Assembly: GCF_035825295.1 (NCBI RefSeq)
Contig: NZ_JAYMGI010000002.1
Location: 2,148,001-2,212,000 of the forward strand
Direction: 5' to 3'
Length of the DNA stretch: 64,000 bases
Source of the DNA: Actinacidiphila sp. DG2A-62
Lineage (GTDB): Bacteria; Actinomycetota; Actinomycetes; Streptomycetales; Streptomycetaceae
Shown piece by piece: positions 1 through 8,671 of the stretch. Made by a program: the position numbers and the translations under genes. How positions within the stretch are numbered: the stretch's first letter is position 1; each line of letters opens with the position of its first letter. The notes under the pieces were generated by a model, which was given only the letters and a program-made list of their open reading frames with translations, did not search any database and had not been told where the DNA came from.

Positions 1-1322
1 GCTGCGGCGTCGGCACCGGACACGGCCGTCCCGTCCCGGTCGGGGACGACGATGGGAGAGCGCGGATAGGCGGTGCCCAGGACCAGGGGGAGGCTGTGGA
101 ACTCGGCGTCCTTGGTCCGGAGCACCGCGTCGCGGACCGCGGGCAGCGCCTCGGCGAACTCCTCGTCGGTGCCCGTCAGGCGTGGATCGGCCAACTCGGC
201 GGCGAGAGTCGTCATGTTCGCGGTCGCCGCGGCGATGGTGGCGGCCGCCACCGGGCGCCGCTCGCTCTCGTAGCTGTCCAGGAGCGCGGGCGGCGCCCAG
301 CCGTTCAGCACGGCGGCGAGCTTCCAGCCGATGTTGACCGCGTCGCCGATCCCGGTGTTGTAGCCGTGGCCGCCCCACGGCGGGTTGAGGTGCGCGGCGT
401 CGCCGGCCAGGAACACCCGCCCGGCGCCGAACCGGTCGGCCAGCTGCATCCTGGCCCGCCACGGATCGCCGGCGAGGATCTCCACCGGCACCTCTCCCCG
501 CGGATCGCCGATGAGGCCGCGGACCAGGGAGAGGGGGTCGGCGGCTCCCTCGTCGGCGTCCACGCCCACGGCGATGCCCCACCACAGGTCCGCGAGGTCG
601 AGCCGCCCGAGGACCCCTGGCCGCGCGGGGTCGAGCACCCAGTACTGGACGGCGTTCCCGTGCGCCGTGCGGGCGTCCAGGTCCGGCGCCCGGAAGACGA
701 CGTTGTAGTTCGGCCGGCTGTCGTCGCTGCCCTGCAGAGCGGCGCCGATCACCTCGCGCACCATGCTGCGTGCTCCGTCGCAGCCGAGGGCGTAGTCCGC
801 CCGGACGGTCCACGCGTGGCCGTCGGCGTCCTGTACCTCCGCCTCGACACCGGTGTCGTCCTGCGTCAGGGCGGTGACGGTCGTCGCCGGGCGCAGGGTG
901 ACGGCGGGATGTCGTTCGGCCGCTTCCCGCAGCACCGACTCCACCAGGGGCTGCGGGACCTGCTGGCCGGCTTCCGCGACGAGGTCGTCGTGCTGGAGGG
1001 CCAGCCCGAAGCAGCGGTCGAAGCGGGTGACCTCGCGGCCGAGCAGCGTGGTGCAGAAGACCACCTGGTCCGACCACGCGGGTGCCAGCGGGGCCCGGTC
1101 CCGCAGGGCGTCGGCGACTCCCCACCGGCGGAAGTGTTCCATGGTGCGCGCGGACGTCGTCTTCGCCCGGGGGCGTTGCCACGAGACGGCGGGCCGGGTC
1201 TCGACCACGGTGCTGGCCACACCGTGGAAGGCCAGTTCGAGCGCGGCGGACAGGCCGACCGGGCCGCCGCCGACGATCAGCACCGGGGTGCGACCGGGCG
1301 GTGTGCGTGTCTGGGTGCTCAA
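1..1322 (-). CDS. FAD-dependent aromatic-ring monooxygenase (3' end outside window)
   Basis: The minus strand reads as a flavoprotein hydroxylase of the PheA/TfdB/MhpA class. It starts with a Rossmann dinucleotide motif (VLIVGGGPVGLSAALEL) close to the N-terminus, has a mid-protein FAD/NAD segment (YALGCDGARSMVR) and a second FAD motif (GRVFLAGDAAHLNPPWGGHG) followed by NTGIGDAVNIGWKLAAVL. Such enzymes use NAD(P)H and O2 to hydroxylate phenolic rings in the cytoplasm. The frame stays open to base 1, so the C-terminus is missing. No ATG fits the frame. TTG at 1322 is the nearest plausible start, and the frame is open further upstream (residues HREWIALS), so the true start is uncertain. It is downstream of, and co-directional with, the GntR regulator, across a 547-bp spacer. 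Family call sure; substrate unknown. Confidence 0.85.
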   Translation of the reverse strand, partial: MSTQTRTPPGRTPVLIVGGGPVGLSAALELAFHGVASTVVETRPAVSWQRPRAKTTSARTMEHFRRWGVADALRDRAPLAPAWSDQVVFCTTLLGREVTRFDRCFGLALQHDDLVAEAGQQVPQPLVESVLREAAERHPAVTLRPATTVTALTQDDTGVEAEVQDADGHAWTVRADYALGCDGARSMVREVIGAALQGSDDSRPNYNVVFRAPDLDARTAHGNAVQYWVLDPARPGVLGRLDLADLWWGIAVGVDADEGAADPLSLVRGLIGDPRGEVPVEILAGDPWRARMQLADRFGAGRVFLAGDAAHLNPPWGGHGYNTGIGDAVNIGWKLAAVLNGWAPPALLDSYESERRPVAAATIAAATANMTTLAAELADPRLTGTDEEFAEALPAVRDAVLRTKDAEFHSLPLVLGTAYPRSPIVVPDRDGTAVSGADAA

Positions 1323-1869
1323 GGCGATCCATTCGCGGTGCGGACAGGACGCCCGGAACGTGTCGGCAGGGGGCGCCCTGCGCGGTGCGCGCCGCGGTGG
1401 GGGCGACCGCCCTGCGGGCGGCGCTTCGGGGCCGTCCGGCGGCCGAGCCGACTGGTCGGCGTCCGCAACAGCCGGCGAGCTGCCGGTCGGCGACCACAGC
1501 ATGCGCGGCCGGGCGCGTGCCGTCGCCAGGAATGCCATTGAGCGGAACCCGCCCGGGGTGGACCCCCGCCGGGCGAGGACCGGCCGAGTCGGGCCCGGCC
1601 ACGTGGGGCCCCGCCGCGTGCACCCCGACCGCGTGCACCCCGGCCGGGTGAGGCCCGGCCACGCGCGGGTCCGGCTGGATGGGGCCCGACCGCGCGCCCC
1701 GACCGGGCGAGGCCCGGCCACACGGGACCCGGCCACACGGGACCCGGCCGGACGGGGCCCGGTCGCGGACGGTTCCGGCGGGTGCGACGACAGCCGCGGC
1801 TGTCCGCCCCCGGGGTTCCGGGGGGCGGTCGTGCGCGGAGCGCCTACGCGGCGGGCCGCGCCGTCCGGC
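1323..1869. other. 547-bp spacer with GC-rich degenerate repeats
   Basis: No convincing gene lies between the monooxygenase start and the GntR stop. From about 1555 to 1760 the DNA is a run of imperfect short repeats on the theme GGCCCGGCCACG / CCCCGACCG. These leave several frames open on both strands without protein-like composition. A leader, a terminator or a decayed gene could be here; I cannot identify one. Confidence 0.5.
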
Positions 1870-2631
1870 TCACGGCTGCGCCGGAAGCCGCGCCGGCGGC
1901 GCGTCCGCCGCCTCCGGGCTGGTGTTGTGCGCGTGGACCAGGCGCAGCGCCTCGGCGCGGTCCCGGCGGTCAAGGGCGTCGACGAGAGCGCCGTGCAGAC
2001 GGTGGCGGTCGGCGATGTACTCGCCCAGCGGCCGGTCGCCGAAGGGCTGGACGGCCAGCGTGTGGCTCTCGATCAGGTCCAGCAGGCTGCTGTACAGCGA
2101 GCGCAGCAGCGGGTTGGGGCTGATGGCCGCGATGCGCGCGTGCAGCCGCCAGTTCGCGTGGACGAAGGCCACCGGGTCCTCCGTCTCCACCGCCCGGCGC
2201 ATGTCGGCCAGCTTCTCGCGCAGATCGGCGATGTCGGCCGGCGAGGCGTGCCAGAGCGCGTCCTCGATCAGCAGCGGGTCCAGGGCGTCGCGGATCCTGA
2301 CGGCCTCGGCCACGTCCGTCTGCTGCGCGTCCAGGGCCAGCACGGAGTTGCCGAGGCGGACCATCGGGGACTGCTCGGCGGTGAACAGGCCGCCGCCGGG
2401 ACCCGGCCGCACGGTGATCACGCCGCGGGCCTGGAGGAGGCGCAGCGACTCGTTGAACGTCCCGACCGACACGCCGCACTGGGCGCGCAGTTCCTCCTTC
2501 GTGCCCAGCCGCACCCCGGCGCCGCGGCCTTCCGCCAGGGCGAGGATGTGGCGCGCCGCGGCCTCCGCCCGGGTCGTCCCCGCGCCGACGCGCCCTGAAC
2601 GGCCCGACGCGTCCTTGGGTGCGGAGCTCAC
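1870..2631 (-). CDS. GntR-family (FadR/FCD) transcriptional regulator
   Basis: About 253 residues. An N-terminal winged helix (TKEELRAQCGVSVGTFNESL, then LLQARGVITVRPGPGGG) is followed by an all-helical FCD ligand-binding domain with the usual acid/His metal-site positions (RIRDALDPLLIEDALW, later HANWRLHARIAAISPN and ADRHRLHGALVDAL). FCD regulators are dimeric repressors released by organic acids, so control of the flanking aromatic-catabolism genes is the natural inference. I chose GTG at 2631 because GGGAGG lies just upstream; the frame is open to an ATG at 2715, giving 281 residues without a good ribosome site. It is divergent from the FAH-family gene, so one intergenic region may serve both. 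Confidence 0.88.
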   Translation of the reverse strand: MSSAPKDASGRSGRVGAGTTRAEAAARHILALAEGRGAGVRLGTKEELRAQCGVSVGTFNESLRLLQARGVITVRPGPGGGLFTAEQSPMVRLGNSVLALDAQQTDVAEAVRIRDALDPLLIEDALWHASPADIADLREKLADMRRAVETEDPVAFVHANWRLHARIAAISPNPLLRSLYSSLLDLIESHTLAVQPFGDRPLGEYIADRHRLHGALVDALDRRDRAEALRLVHAHNTSPEAADAPPARLPAQP

Positions 2632-2847
2632 ATGACCCTCCCGAGGGCTCGCCGCGCCCGCTTGCCCGCGACGTGCGGGCAGGCCGCCGCGGCGTTTCTG
2701 CAATTGATTATGCACTTTACGCCACCAGGGGCTTGACGTCAGCCGGACCTGGACACAACATCAGAATAATCATCATGCTGAATTAGGCGAGTGACACTCG
2801 TCGCTCCGCCGATCCGGCCCGACGGCCCAGAACCCGGGGAGCCCCAC
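2632..2847. promoter_or_regulatory. Divergent promoter/operator region between GntR gene and FAH-led operon
   Basis: This stretch is AT-richer than its surroundings. It holds a 16-bp element with TGCA ends (2699-2714), and the 7-mer TGATTAT (2705-2711) recurs inverted as ATAATCA at 2766-2772. A rightward promoter candidate has TTGACG (2733-2738) and CAACAT (2756-2761) with 17-bp spacing. Placement between a GntR regulator and a divergent operon makes autoregulation likely. The boxes are my reading by eye. Confidence 0.45.
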
Positions 2848-3702
2848 GTGCGTATCGCCAACCTCCGTGACCGACTCGTCCTGATCCGCGGGAACGAGGC
2901 GATCGACGTCGAGCGGGCCAGCGGCGGCCGGTTCGGGCCCGACCCGCAGGCCGTCTACGAGCGGTGGGCCGAGTTCCGGGCCTGGGCCGCGGCGGCCGAG
3001 CGGGCCTCGGCGCCGCCGGCCGGCGAGACCTTCGCGCCCCGCGACCTCGGCTCGCCGGCGCCGGCGCCCCGCCAGGTGCTGGCGATCGGTCTCAACTACC
3101 GCGAGCACGCGGCGGAGTCGGGCTTCGAGGCGCCGGAGGGCCTGCCGCCGGTGTTCACCAAGTTCGTCACCTCGATCACCGGCCCGGTCACCGAGGTCAC
3201 GCTCCCCCAGGGCGGCCACTGCGACTGGGAGGTGGAGCTGGTCGCCGTGATCGGCGAGCGCGCCCGGCACGTCGCCGAACGCGACGCCTGGAACCATGTG
3301 GCCGGCCTGGCGGTGGGCCAGGACATCTCCGAGCGGGTCAGCCAGCTCGCCGGCCCCGCGCCGCAGTTCAGCCTGGGCAAGTCCTATCCCGGCTTCGCTC
3401 CCGTCGGCCCGTGGCTGGTGACTCCGGACGAGTTCGCCGACCCCGACGACCTGGAGCTGCGCTGCACCCTCAACGGGATGGAGGTGCAGAAGGCCCGCAC
3501 CCGCGAGCTGATCTTCTCGGTGCCCCGGCTGGTGTCGCGCCTGTCCGCCGTGCTTCCGCTGCTGCCCGGTGACGTCGTCTTCACCGGCACCCCGGCGGGC
3601 GTGGGCCTGGGCCGCGACCCGCAGCACTGGCTGGCTCCCGGCGACGAGCTGGTCAGCACCATCGAAGGCATCGGCGAACTGCGCCAGCGCTTCACCGCCT
3701 GA
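2848..3702 (+). CDS. Fumarylacetoacetate hydrolase (FAH) family protein
   Basis: 284 residues from the GTG at 2848, chosen for the GGGGAGC ribosome site; an in-frame GTG at 2791 would add 19 residues. The FAH fold is clear: VLAIGLNYREHAAESG, then PPVFTKFVTSITGP, the acidic metal-binding run CDWEVELVAVIGERA, GLAVGQDISER, SLGKSYPGFAPVGPWLV, and the closing GDVVFTGTPAGVGLGR. These Mg2+ enzymes hydrolyse, isomerise or decarboxylate acylpyruvates and ring-cleavage products. With a dioxygenase and a hydroxylase directly downstream it probably acts on the ring-fission product. First gene of a tight plus-strand operon. Confidence 0.9.
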   Translation: MRIANLRDRLVLIRGNEAIDVERASGGRFGPDPQAVYERWAEFRAWAAAAERASAPPAGETFAPRDLGSPAPAPRQVLAIGLNYREHAAESGFEAPEGLPPVFTKFVTSITGPVTEVTLPQGGHCDWEVELVAVIGERARHVAERDAWNHVAGLAVGQDISERVSQLAGPAPQFSLGKSYPGFAPVGPWLVTPDEFADPDDLELRCTLNGMEVQKARTRELIFSVPRLVSRLSAVLPLLPGDVVFTGTPAGVGLGRDPQHWLAPGDELVSTIEGIGELRQRFTA

Positions 3703-3740
3703 CCGCCCGGCCGGTCCGGAACGGACGAAGGAGTCCTGTC

Positions 3741-4664
3741 ATGGCACTGCACCGCCTCACCTCGGTCACCATGGGGGTGCCCGATGTCGCCGCCACCGCG
3801 GCCTACTACAGCGCGTTCGGACTCACGCCCCAGGACGAGGGGTGGTTCGCCACCCGGGACGGCGGCCGCCAACTGCGGATCGTACGGGCGCCCACCCGCC
3901 GCCTGATCGAGGTCCGCGTCGGCGTCGACCACCCCGACGACCTGGCGGCGGCGGCCGACCGGCTCCACCGGCTGGAGATCCCCACCGAGAGCACTCCGGG
4001 CGCCGTCACCGCCCACGACGGTCCCACCGGTGTGCGCGCGGTGCTGGAGATCGCGCCGCGGCTCGTCCAGGAGCCGGCGCCGCCCGGCGCCTACAACGGC
4101 CCCGGGCGCGTCGACCGCGCGCAGGGGCGCGCCCCGGGCATCCTGCGCGACACGCCCGTCAGCCCGCGCAAGCTGGGCCACGCGGTCGTGGGCACCACCG
4201 ATCTCGACGCCACGACCGCGTTCTTCCGCGACGGCCTGGGCTTCAAGGCCTCCGACTACATCAAGGACCACGGCGCGTTCCTGCGCTGTTCCACCGACCA
4301 CCACAACATTCTGGTGCTCGCCGCGCCGGTGACGTTCCTGCACCACACCTCCTGGCAGGTCGACGACATCGACGAGGTCGGCCGCGGCGCGTACGCCATG
4401 CTGGAAGGCCACCCCGAACGCCATGTGTGGGGGCTGGGGCGGCACCACGCCGGCTCCAACTTCTTCTGGTACCTCAAGGACCCGGCCGGCAACTTCAGCG
4501 AGTACTACTCCGACATGGACTGCGTCGTCGACGACCAGTTGTGGACCCCGGAGGTCCTCGAAGGCGCCAAGGGCCTGTTCTCGTGGGGGCCGCCGCCCCC
4601 GCCGTCCTTCCTGCACCCCGAGGACCTCGCCGCCCTCATGACCGGCAGCCACCACGCCGGGTGA
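3741..4664 (+). CDS. Type I extradiol (ring-cleavage) dioxygenase, VOC superfamily
   Basis: 307 residues with an AAGGAG ribosome site 38 bp after the preceding stop. Two VOC modules are visible: a degenerate N-terminal one (residues ~5-110) and a C-terminal one (~145-270). The C-terminal module carries the expected 2-His-1-carboxylate Fe(II) ligands: His in KLGHAVVGTTDLD, His in FLHHTSWQVDD and Glu in NFSEYYSDMDC. Two modules of this size match 2,3-dihydroxybiphenyl/catecholic 1,2-dioxygenases. The likely role is O2-dependent meta-cleavage of a catechol made by the neighbouring hydroxylase, handing product to the FAH-family enzyme. The exact substrate cannot be read from sequence. Confidence 0.88.
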   Translation: MALHRLTSVTMGVPDVAATAAYYSAFGLTPQDEGWFATRDGGRQLRIVRAPTRRLIEVRVGVDHPDDLAAAADRLHRLEIPTESTPGAVTAHDGPTGVRAVLEIAPRLVQEPAPPGAYNGPGRVDRAQGRAPGILRDTPVSPRKLGHAVVGTTDLDATTAFFRDGLGFKASDYIKDHGAFLRCSTDHHNILVLAAPVTFLHHTSWQVDDIDEVGRGAYAMLEGHPERHVWGLGRHHAGSNFFWYLKDPAGNFSEYYSDMDCVVDDQLWTPEVLEGAKGLFSWGPPPPPSFLHPEDLAALMTGSHHAG

Positions 4665-4669
4665 ACCCG

Positions 4670-6322
4670 ATGGCTCCCCGACTCCTGCCCGCCGCGCGAC
4701 ACGACGTGGCCGTCGTCGGCTTCGGCCCGGTCGGCCAGCTGCTGGCCCTGCAGCTCGGCCGCGCCGGACACGACGTGGTCGTCCTGGAACGCTGGCCCCG
4801 CCCCTACGACCTGCCGCGCGCCGTCCACTTCGACGACGAGACCGGCCGCATCCTGCAGAACGCCGGCGTGGGCGACGCGGTACGCGCCGTCACCGACCCG
4901 GTCCCCGACCACTACGAATGGCGCAACCGCCACGGTGACCCCCTGGTGCGGATCGACTGGTCCGGCACCGGCCCCAGCGGGTGGCCGGTGGCCAACTTCT
5001 TCTCCCAGCCGCAGCTGGAGGCCGTGCTCACCGAAGCCGTCGGCGCGCAGCCCACCGTCACCGTGCTGCGCGGGCACGAGGTCGTCGACGTCAGCGACAC
5101 CGGTGAGGAGGTCCTGGTCGCCGCCCTCACCCCGCAGGGCGGCACCCGGACGCTGCGGGCCCGCTACGTCGTCGGCGCCGACGGCGCGAACAGCTTCGTC
5201 CGCGAACGCATCGGGACCGGCATCCGTGACCTGGGGTTCTTCTACGACTGGCTGATCGTCGACGTCATCCCGCGGGAGAAGACGACCTGGTCCCCGATGA
5301 ACTGGCAGCTGTGCGACCCCGCCCGGCCCACCACCCTCGTCTCCGGCGGACCCGGCCGGCGGCGCTGGGAGTTCATGCTGCTGCCCGGCGAGACACCGCG
5401 GGAGTTCGACACGGCCGACACGGCGTGGCGGCTGCTGGAGCCCTGGGGCCGCACCCCCGACAACACCGCCATCGAGCGTCACGCCGTCTACACCTTCCAG
5501 GCCCGCTGGGCGGAGCAGTGGAACGCCGGCCGCATGCTGCTGGCCGGCGACGCCGCGCATCAGATGCCGCCGTTCGCCGGCCAGGGCATGTGCTCGGGCC
5601 TGCGCGACGCGGCGAACCTCTCCTGGAAACTCGACCTGGTGCTGCGCGGTCGCGCGGACGCGAGCGTGCTCGACACGTACACGAGCGAACGCATGGATCA
5701 CCTCCAGCACGCCATCGCGATGTCCATGGAGCTGGGCCGGGTCATCTGCGTACTGGACGAGGAGGAGGCCGCGGCCCGCGACGCCCGGATGACCGCGGCC
5801 GGCGCCGACCCGGCCCGCGCGCTGCCGCCGATGCCGGCGCCGCGGCTGGGCGAGGGCATCCTGCACCAGGACCCGGACGGCGCCCGGATGCCCGGCGCCG
5901 GTCAGCTCACCCCGCAGCACCGGGTCACCCACGCCGGCCGCACCGCGCTGCTGGACGACCTCACCGGCCACGGCTTCACCCTCCTCGCCGACGGTCACGC
6001 GCCGCTCCGCGCCCTCGGCGCGGCCGAGCACGAGCTGCTGCGCGACCTGCGAGCGACGGTCGTCCCGCTCTACCACGCGGCGGACAGCTCCCGCCCGGCC
6101 GACGGCTGGACCGACACCGACGGCGCCTATCTGCCCTACCTGCGCGCCCAGCGGCACGCCGCGGCGCTGGTACGCCCCGACTCCTACCTCTTCGGCGCCG
6201 CGGTCGACGGCCCCGGACTGCTGCTCCTGGTCCGGCAGCTTCGCGATCGCCTCACCACCGATCCGACGAAGCCGGCCCGCTCCCGGTCCACGGCGGCTGC
6301 CGCGACGCTCCCTCCCGGGTGA
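4670..6322 (+). CDS. MhpA-like FAD-dependent aromatic hydroxylase
   Basis: About 550 residues, close to 3-(3-hydroxyphenyl)propionate hydroxylase in length and order. It has an N-terminal FAD motif (VAVVGFGPVGQLLALQLGRA), LPRAVHFDDETGRILQ, the YVVGADGANSFVRE segment, a second FAD motif (RMLLAGDAAHQMPPFAGQG) and a thioredoxin-fold C-terminal domain. The start is ATG 4670, six bases after the upstream stop; a GTG at 4661 overlaps that stop and would add three residues, so translational coupling is likely. It probably supplies the catecholic substrate for the adjacent extradiol dioxygenase. This is the second such flavoprotein in the window, with the one at the left edge. Confidence 0.88.
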   Translation: MAPRLLPAARHDVAVVGFGPVGQLLALQLGRAGHDVVVLERWPRPYDLPRAVHFDDETGRILQNAGVGDAVRAVTDPVPDHYEWRNRHGDPLVRIDWSGTGPSGWPVANFFSQPQLEAVLTEAVGAQPTVTVLRGHEVVDVSDTGEEVLVAALTPQGGTRTLRARYVVGADGANSFVRERIGTGIRDLGFFYDWLIVDVIPREKTTWSPMNWQLCDPARPTTLVSGGPGRRRWEFMLLPGETPREFDTADTAWRLLEPWGRTPDNTAIERHAVYTFQARWAEQWNAGRMLLAGDAAHQMPPFAGQGMCSGLRDAANLSWKLDLVLRGRADASVLDTYTSERMDHLQHAIAMSMELGRVICVLDEEEAAARDARMTAAGADPARALPPMPAPRLGEGILHQDPDGARMPGAGQLTPQHRVTHAGRTALLDDLTGHGFTLLADGHAPLRALGAAEHELLRDLRATVVPLYHAADSSRPADGWTDTDGAYLPYLRAQRHAAALVRPDSYLFGAAVDGPGLLLLVRQLRDRLTTDPTKPARSRSTAAAATLPPG

Positions 6323-6400
6323 GGGGATCTCAGTCGGGCAGGGCGGGCGGGAGCCCCGGCCCCGGCCAGGCGGACCCGGGAGCCGCATATACAGTCGTCT

Positions 6401-7093
6401 TTGTCTACGGGTGTGTTCGTGGGTAAGGGCAGGGGTCCGGCTGTGCAGAGGGAGCCGCGCAGCGTCGTCGACGGCGCGTTTCGCGTATTGCGCGCTCTTC
6501 CCGAAGCCGGGCGGGAGCATCAGGTGACGCGTCTGGCGTACCTGACCGGGCTGCCTCGTCCCACCGTGCACCGGCTGCTCGGCCAACTGCGCGACTCCGG
6601 CGTGGTGACGTGGGCCGACGGTCACTGGGCCCTTTCGGCCTCGCTGCTGGGCCTCGCGCAGCAGGTGGAACCGCTGTCGGGTCTACGAGCGGCGGCGTCG
6701 AGAGTCATCCAGAGTCTTCGGGAGGAGACCGGCGCCGCGGTCTCCCTGGTCGTGCCCTCGGAGGACTCCTTCGTGGCCCTGGAGATGCTTCCGGGCAGCG
6801 AGCCGCTGCCGATCGACGCGCGCAGTGGGGCGCGGATGCCCGCGTCGACCGCCGCCGCCCTGGTCCTGACTCCGGGCGCCCCGCCGGCGGCGCGGGGGCG
6901 GCCGTTCGGTGCCGCGATCGACGACCAGGACGTGCTCGACGGGTTGACCTGCTACGCCGTGCCGGTCGGCCTGCCCGGTGGGCGGCGGGCGTCGCTCCAG
7001 ATCGCCACCACGGCGCTGCGGCCCGCGGAGAGGTTCGCGGCGCCGGTTCACCGAGCCGCCGTCGCACTGGAACGCCGGCTCTCCGTGCTGTGA
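6401..7093 (+). CDS. IclR-type transcriptional regulator
   Basis: At most 230 residues. The N-terminal helix-turn-helix reads VVDGAFRVLRALPEAG then VTRLAYLTGLPRPTVHRLLG, the IclR arrangement. It is followed by a shortened effector-binding half (LREETGAAVSLVVPSEDSFV, ASTAAALVL, CYAVPVGLPGG). The domain is smaller than in full IclR proteins. The start is uncertain: TTG 6401 gives the longest frame, while GTG at 6413, 6419 or 6443 are alternatives, the last preceded by a G-rich ribosome site. It lies between the aromatic operon and the SDR gene, and two inverted repeats sit just downstream in front of that SDR. Confidence 0.75.
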   Translation: MSTGVFVGKGRGPAVQREPRSVVDGAFRVLRALPEAGREHQVTRLAYLTGLPRPTVHRLLGQLRDSGVVTWADGHWALSASLLGLAQQVEPLSGLRAAASRVIQSLREETGAAVSLVVPSEDSFVALEMLPGSEPLPIDARSGARMPASTAAALVLTPGAPPAARGRPFGAAIDDQDVLDGLTCYAVPVGLPGGRRASLQIATTALRPAERFAAPVHRAAVALERRLSVL

Positions 7094-7100
7094 CCTGGCA

Positions 7101-7138
7101 GTTATCCGTCCAGCGGACAACCTTCCGTCCCGGCGGAA
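7101..7138. promoter_or_regulatory. Two tandem inverted repeats (candidate IclR operators)
   Basis: The first box (7101-7121) has arms GTTATCCG and CGGACAAC, with one mismatch. The second (7123-7138) has perfect arms TTCCG and CGGAA. Both share the core TCCGTCC..GCGGA. They lie about 50 bp before the SDR start and immediately after the IclR stop, where an operator controlling the SDR would be expected. Confidence 0.5.
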
Positions 7139-7186
7139 TGTTTCCTCCATCGTGGGGAGGACCACCCCATCGACGGAGGGACTCTC

Positions 7187-7927
7187 ATGGTGGACCGGAA
7201 GATCGCCCTGGTCACCGGCGCCGGACGCGGACTCGGCATGGGCATGGCGAAACACTTGGGGCAGTCGGGCGTCGCGGTTGTCGGCACCTATCTCACCAGT
7301 GAGCGCGCGGCCGCCGAGGCCGCTGGACCAGACCTCGTCTTCTGCCGACTCGACGTTTCCCGCATCGACACGTTCGCGGACTTCGTCACCACGGTACGGA
7401 GCACGCTGCGGAGCAGTTTCGGCGTGGAGACCTTCGACTACCTGGTCAACAACGCGGGCATCGGCACCTACGCTCCGTACGCCACGACCACCCCGGACCA
7501 GTTCGACGAACTGGTCCGCATCAATCTCAAGGCGCCATTCTTCCTCACCCAGGCGCTGCTGCCCCTGATCAACGAGGGCGGCCGTGTCCTCAACGTGTCG
7601 ACCGCTCTGACACGGGGGGTCGTTCCAGGGATGTCCGCCTATGCCGCGACCAAGGGGGCGATCGAGGTCCTGACCCGCTACCAAGCCGTCGAACTGGCCG
7701 ATCGGTCCATCCGGGTCAACACCCTCATGGGAGGGGCGGTCCTGACCGACTTCGGCGGGGGCATCATGCGCTCGCCGGAGGTGCAGCAGCTTGCCGCCCA
7801 CACGATTGCCCAGGGCCGAATCGCCACCTCCGACGACATCACCGCCGCTGTTCCCGCCATCCTCTCCGATGCCTTCCAGTGGGCGACCGGCGCGATCATC
7901 GACCTTTCGGGCGGCCAGAGCCTCTGA
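7187..7927 (+). CDS. Short-chain dehydrogenase/reductase (SDR)
   Basis: 246 residues, full length for a classical SDR. It has the cofactor motif TGAGRGLGMGMA (TGxxxGxG), NNAGIG, the catalytic Ser in LNVSTALTRG and YxxxK in SAYAATKGAIEVL, and the C-terminal GAIIDLSGGQSL. Ala/Thr at the end of beta-2 (VVGTYLTSERA) hints at NADP(H) over NAD(H). A GACGGAGGGA ribosome site precedes the ATG. It is preceded by the candidate IclR operators and followed by a convergent TetR gene. Substrate unknown; an alcohol or ketone in the neighbouring catabolic route is an inference. Confidence 0.9.
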   Translation: MVDRKIALVTGAGRGLGMGMAKHLGQSGVAVVGTYLTSERAAAEAAGPDLVFCRLDVSRIDTFADFVTTVRSTLRSSFGVETFDYLVNNAGIGTYAPYATTTPDQFDELVRINLKAPFFLTQALLPLINEGGRVLNVSTALTRGVVPGMSAYAATKGAIEVLTRYQAVELADRSIRVNTLMGGAVLTDFGGGIMRSPEVQQLAAHTIAQGRIATSDDITAAVPAILSDAFQWATGAIIDLSGGQSL

Positions 7928-7990
7928 CACGCAGGCTCCGCACGAGGCTTTGAGGCCCCCGGGGGGAACAGCGGCACCTGACCGGGGCGC

Positions 7991-8560
7991 TCAGCTGCCG
8001 GAGTCTCCCAGGGTCTCCCTGAGCGAATCGAGGACCTCGTCGACGACTTGGGGCAGCTCCCGCTCCGGCTGGTCGCCCCAGAGCTCGAACGCGACCCGGA
8101 ACGCGGCGACCATGGCCTCGGCGGTCACGCGTGCGGCGCGATCCTCGACGCCGCGGGCGCTCAGCGCTTCGGCGATGGTGTCGGCGACCGCCGCGAACAT
8201 GATCAGCTCGCGTTCCCGCAGCTCCGGAGTGACCGTGATCAGGCGCCGGCGGTCCCTCGCCTCGTCCTGCCGAAGCTGCAGCGCCGCGGCGGCGATGTTG
8301 AGACCCGAGGCGGCGGTCCTGGCGGCGGACCACGCGGGCGGCGCCGCCGCGATGGTCTTCGCGACCCGCTCCCGCAGCTCCTCGTGGCCGGTGAAGAGCA
8401 CGTCGCGCTTGTCGACGAAGTGGCGGAAGAAGGTGCGGGTGGTCACGCCCGCCCGCGCGGTGATCTGCGGGACGGTGGTCCGGGCGAAGCCGTTCTCGAG
8501 GTACAGCTCGAGGGCCGCTCGCTCCAAACGGCCGCTGGTGTCCGGCTCCCATCTGCCCAT
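7991..8560 (-). CDS. TetR-family transcriptional regulator
   Basis: 189 residues. The N-terminal helix-turn-helix is typical: LERAALELYLENGFARTTVP, then ITARAGVTTRTFFRHFVDKR, with an all-helical ligand-binding C-terminus. It is divergent from the molybdenum hydroxylase operon. The 328-bp intergenic region holds a promoter with a perfect inverted repeat laid over its -10 box, so repression of that operon is the simplest model. It converges with the SDR gene across 63 bp. Family certain, target inferred. Confidence 0.9.
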   Translation of the reverse strand: MGRWEPDTSGRLERAALELYLENGFARTTVPQITARAGVTTRTFFRHFVDKRDVLFTGHEELRERVAKTIAAAPPAWSAARTAASGLNIAAAALQLRQDEARDRRRLITVTPELRERELIMFAAVADTIAEALSARGVEDRAARVTAEAMVAAFRVAFELWGDQPERELPQVVDEVLDSLRETLGDSGS

Positions 8561-8671
8561 GAGCGGATTCTAGTGCGCGAACGCCCGGGTTCCGGATCCG
8601 ACGTCGCAGCTCAGGCGGCCCTTCCAGCCGCCCCGGCCCGCGCGCGTCCGATGCCGCTGGTGCTGCCGTGA

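Noticed and set aside
1319..1738. Minus-strand open frame of 139 codons overlapping the monooxygenase start
   Set aside because: Arg/Pro/Gly-rich, without protein-like sequence, and lies on the repeat tract in a frame different from the monooxygenase.
2791..2847. GTG 2791 as the start of the FAH-family gene
   Set aside because: No ribosome site, Pro-rich extra residues, and GTG 2848 follows GGGGAGC and begins the conserved N-terminus.
7951..7970. Terminator between the SDR and TetR genes
   Set aside because: Only a bare CCCCCGGGGG palindrome without a loop or a U-tract; too weak to call.
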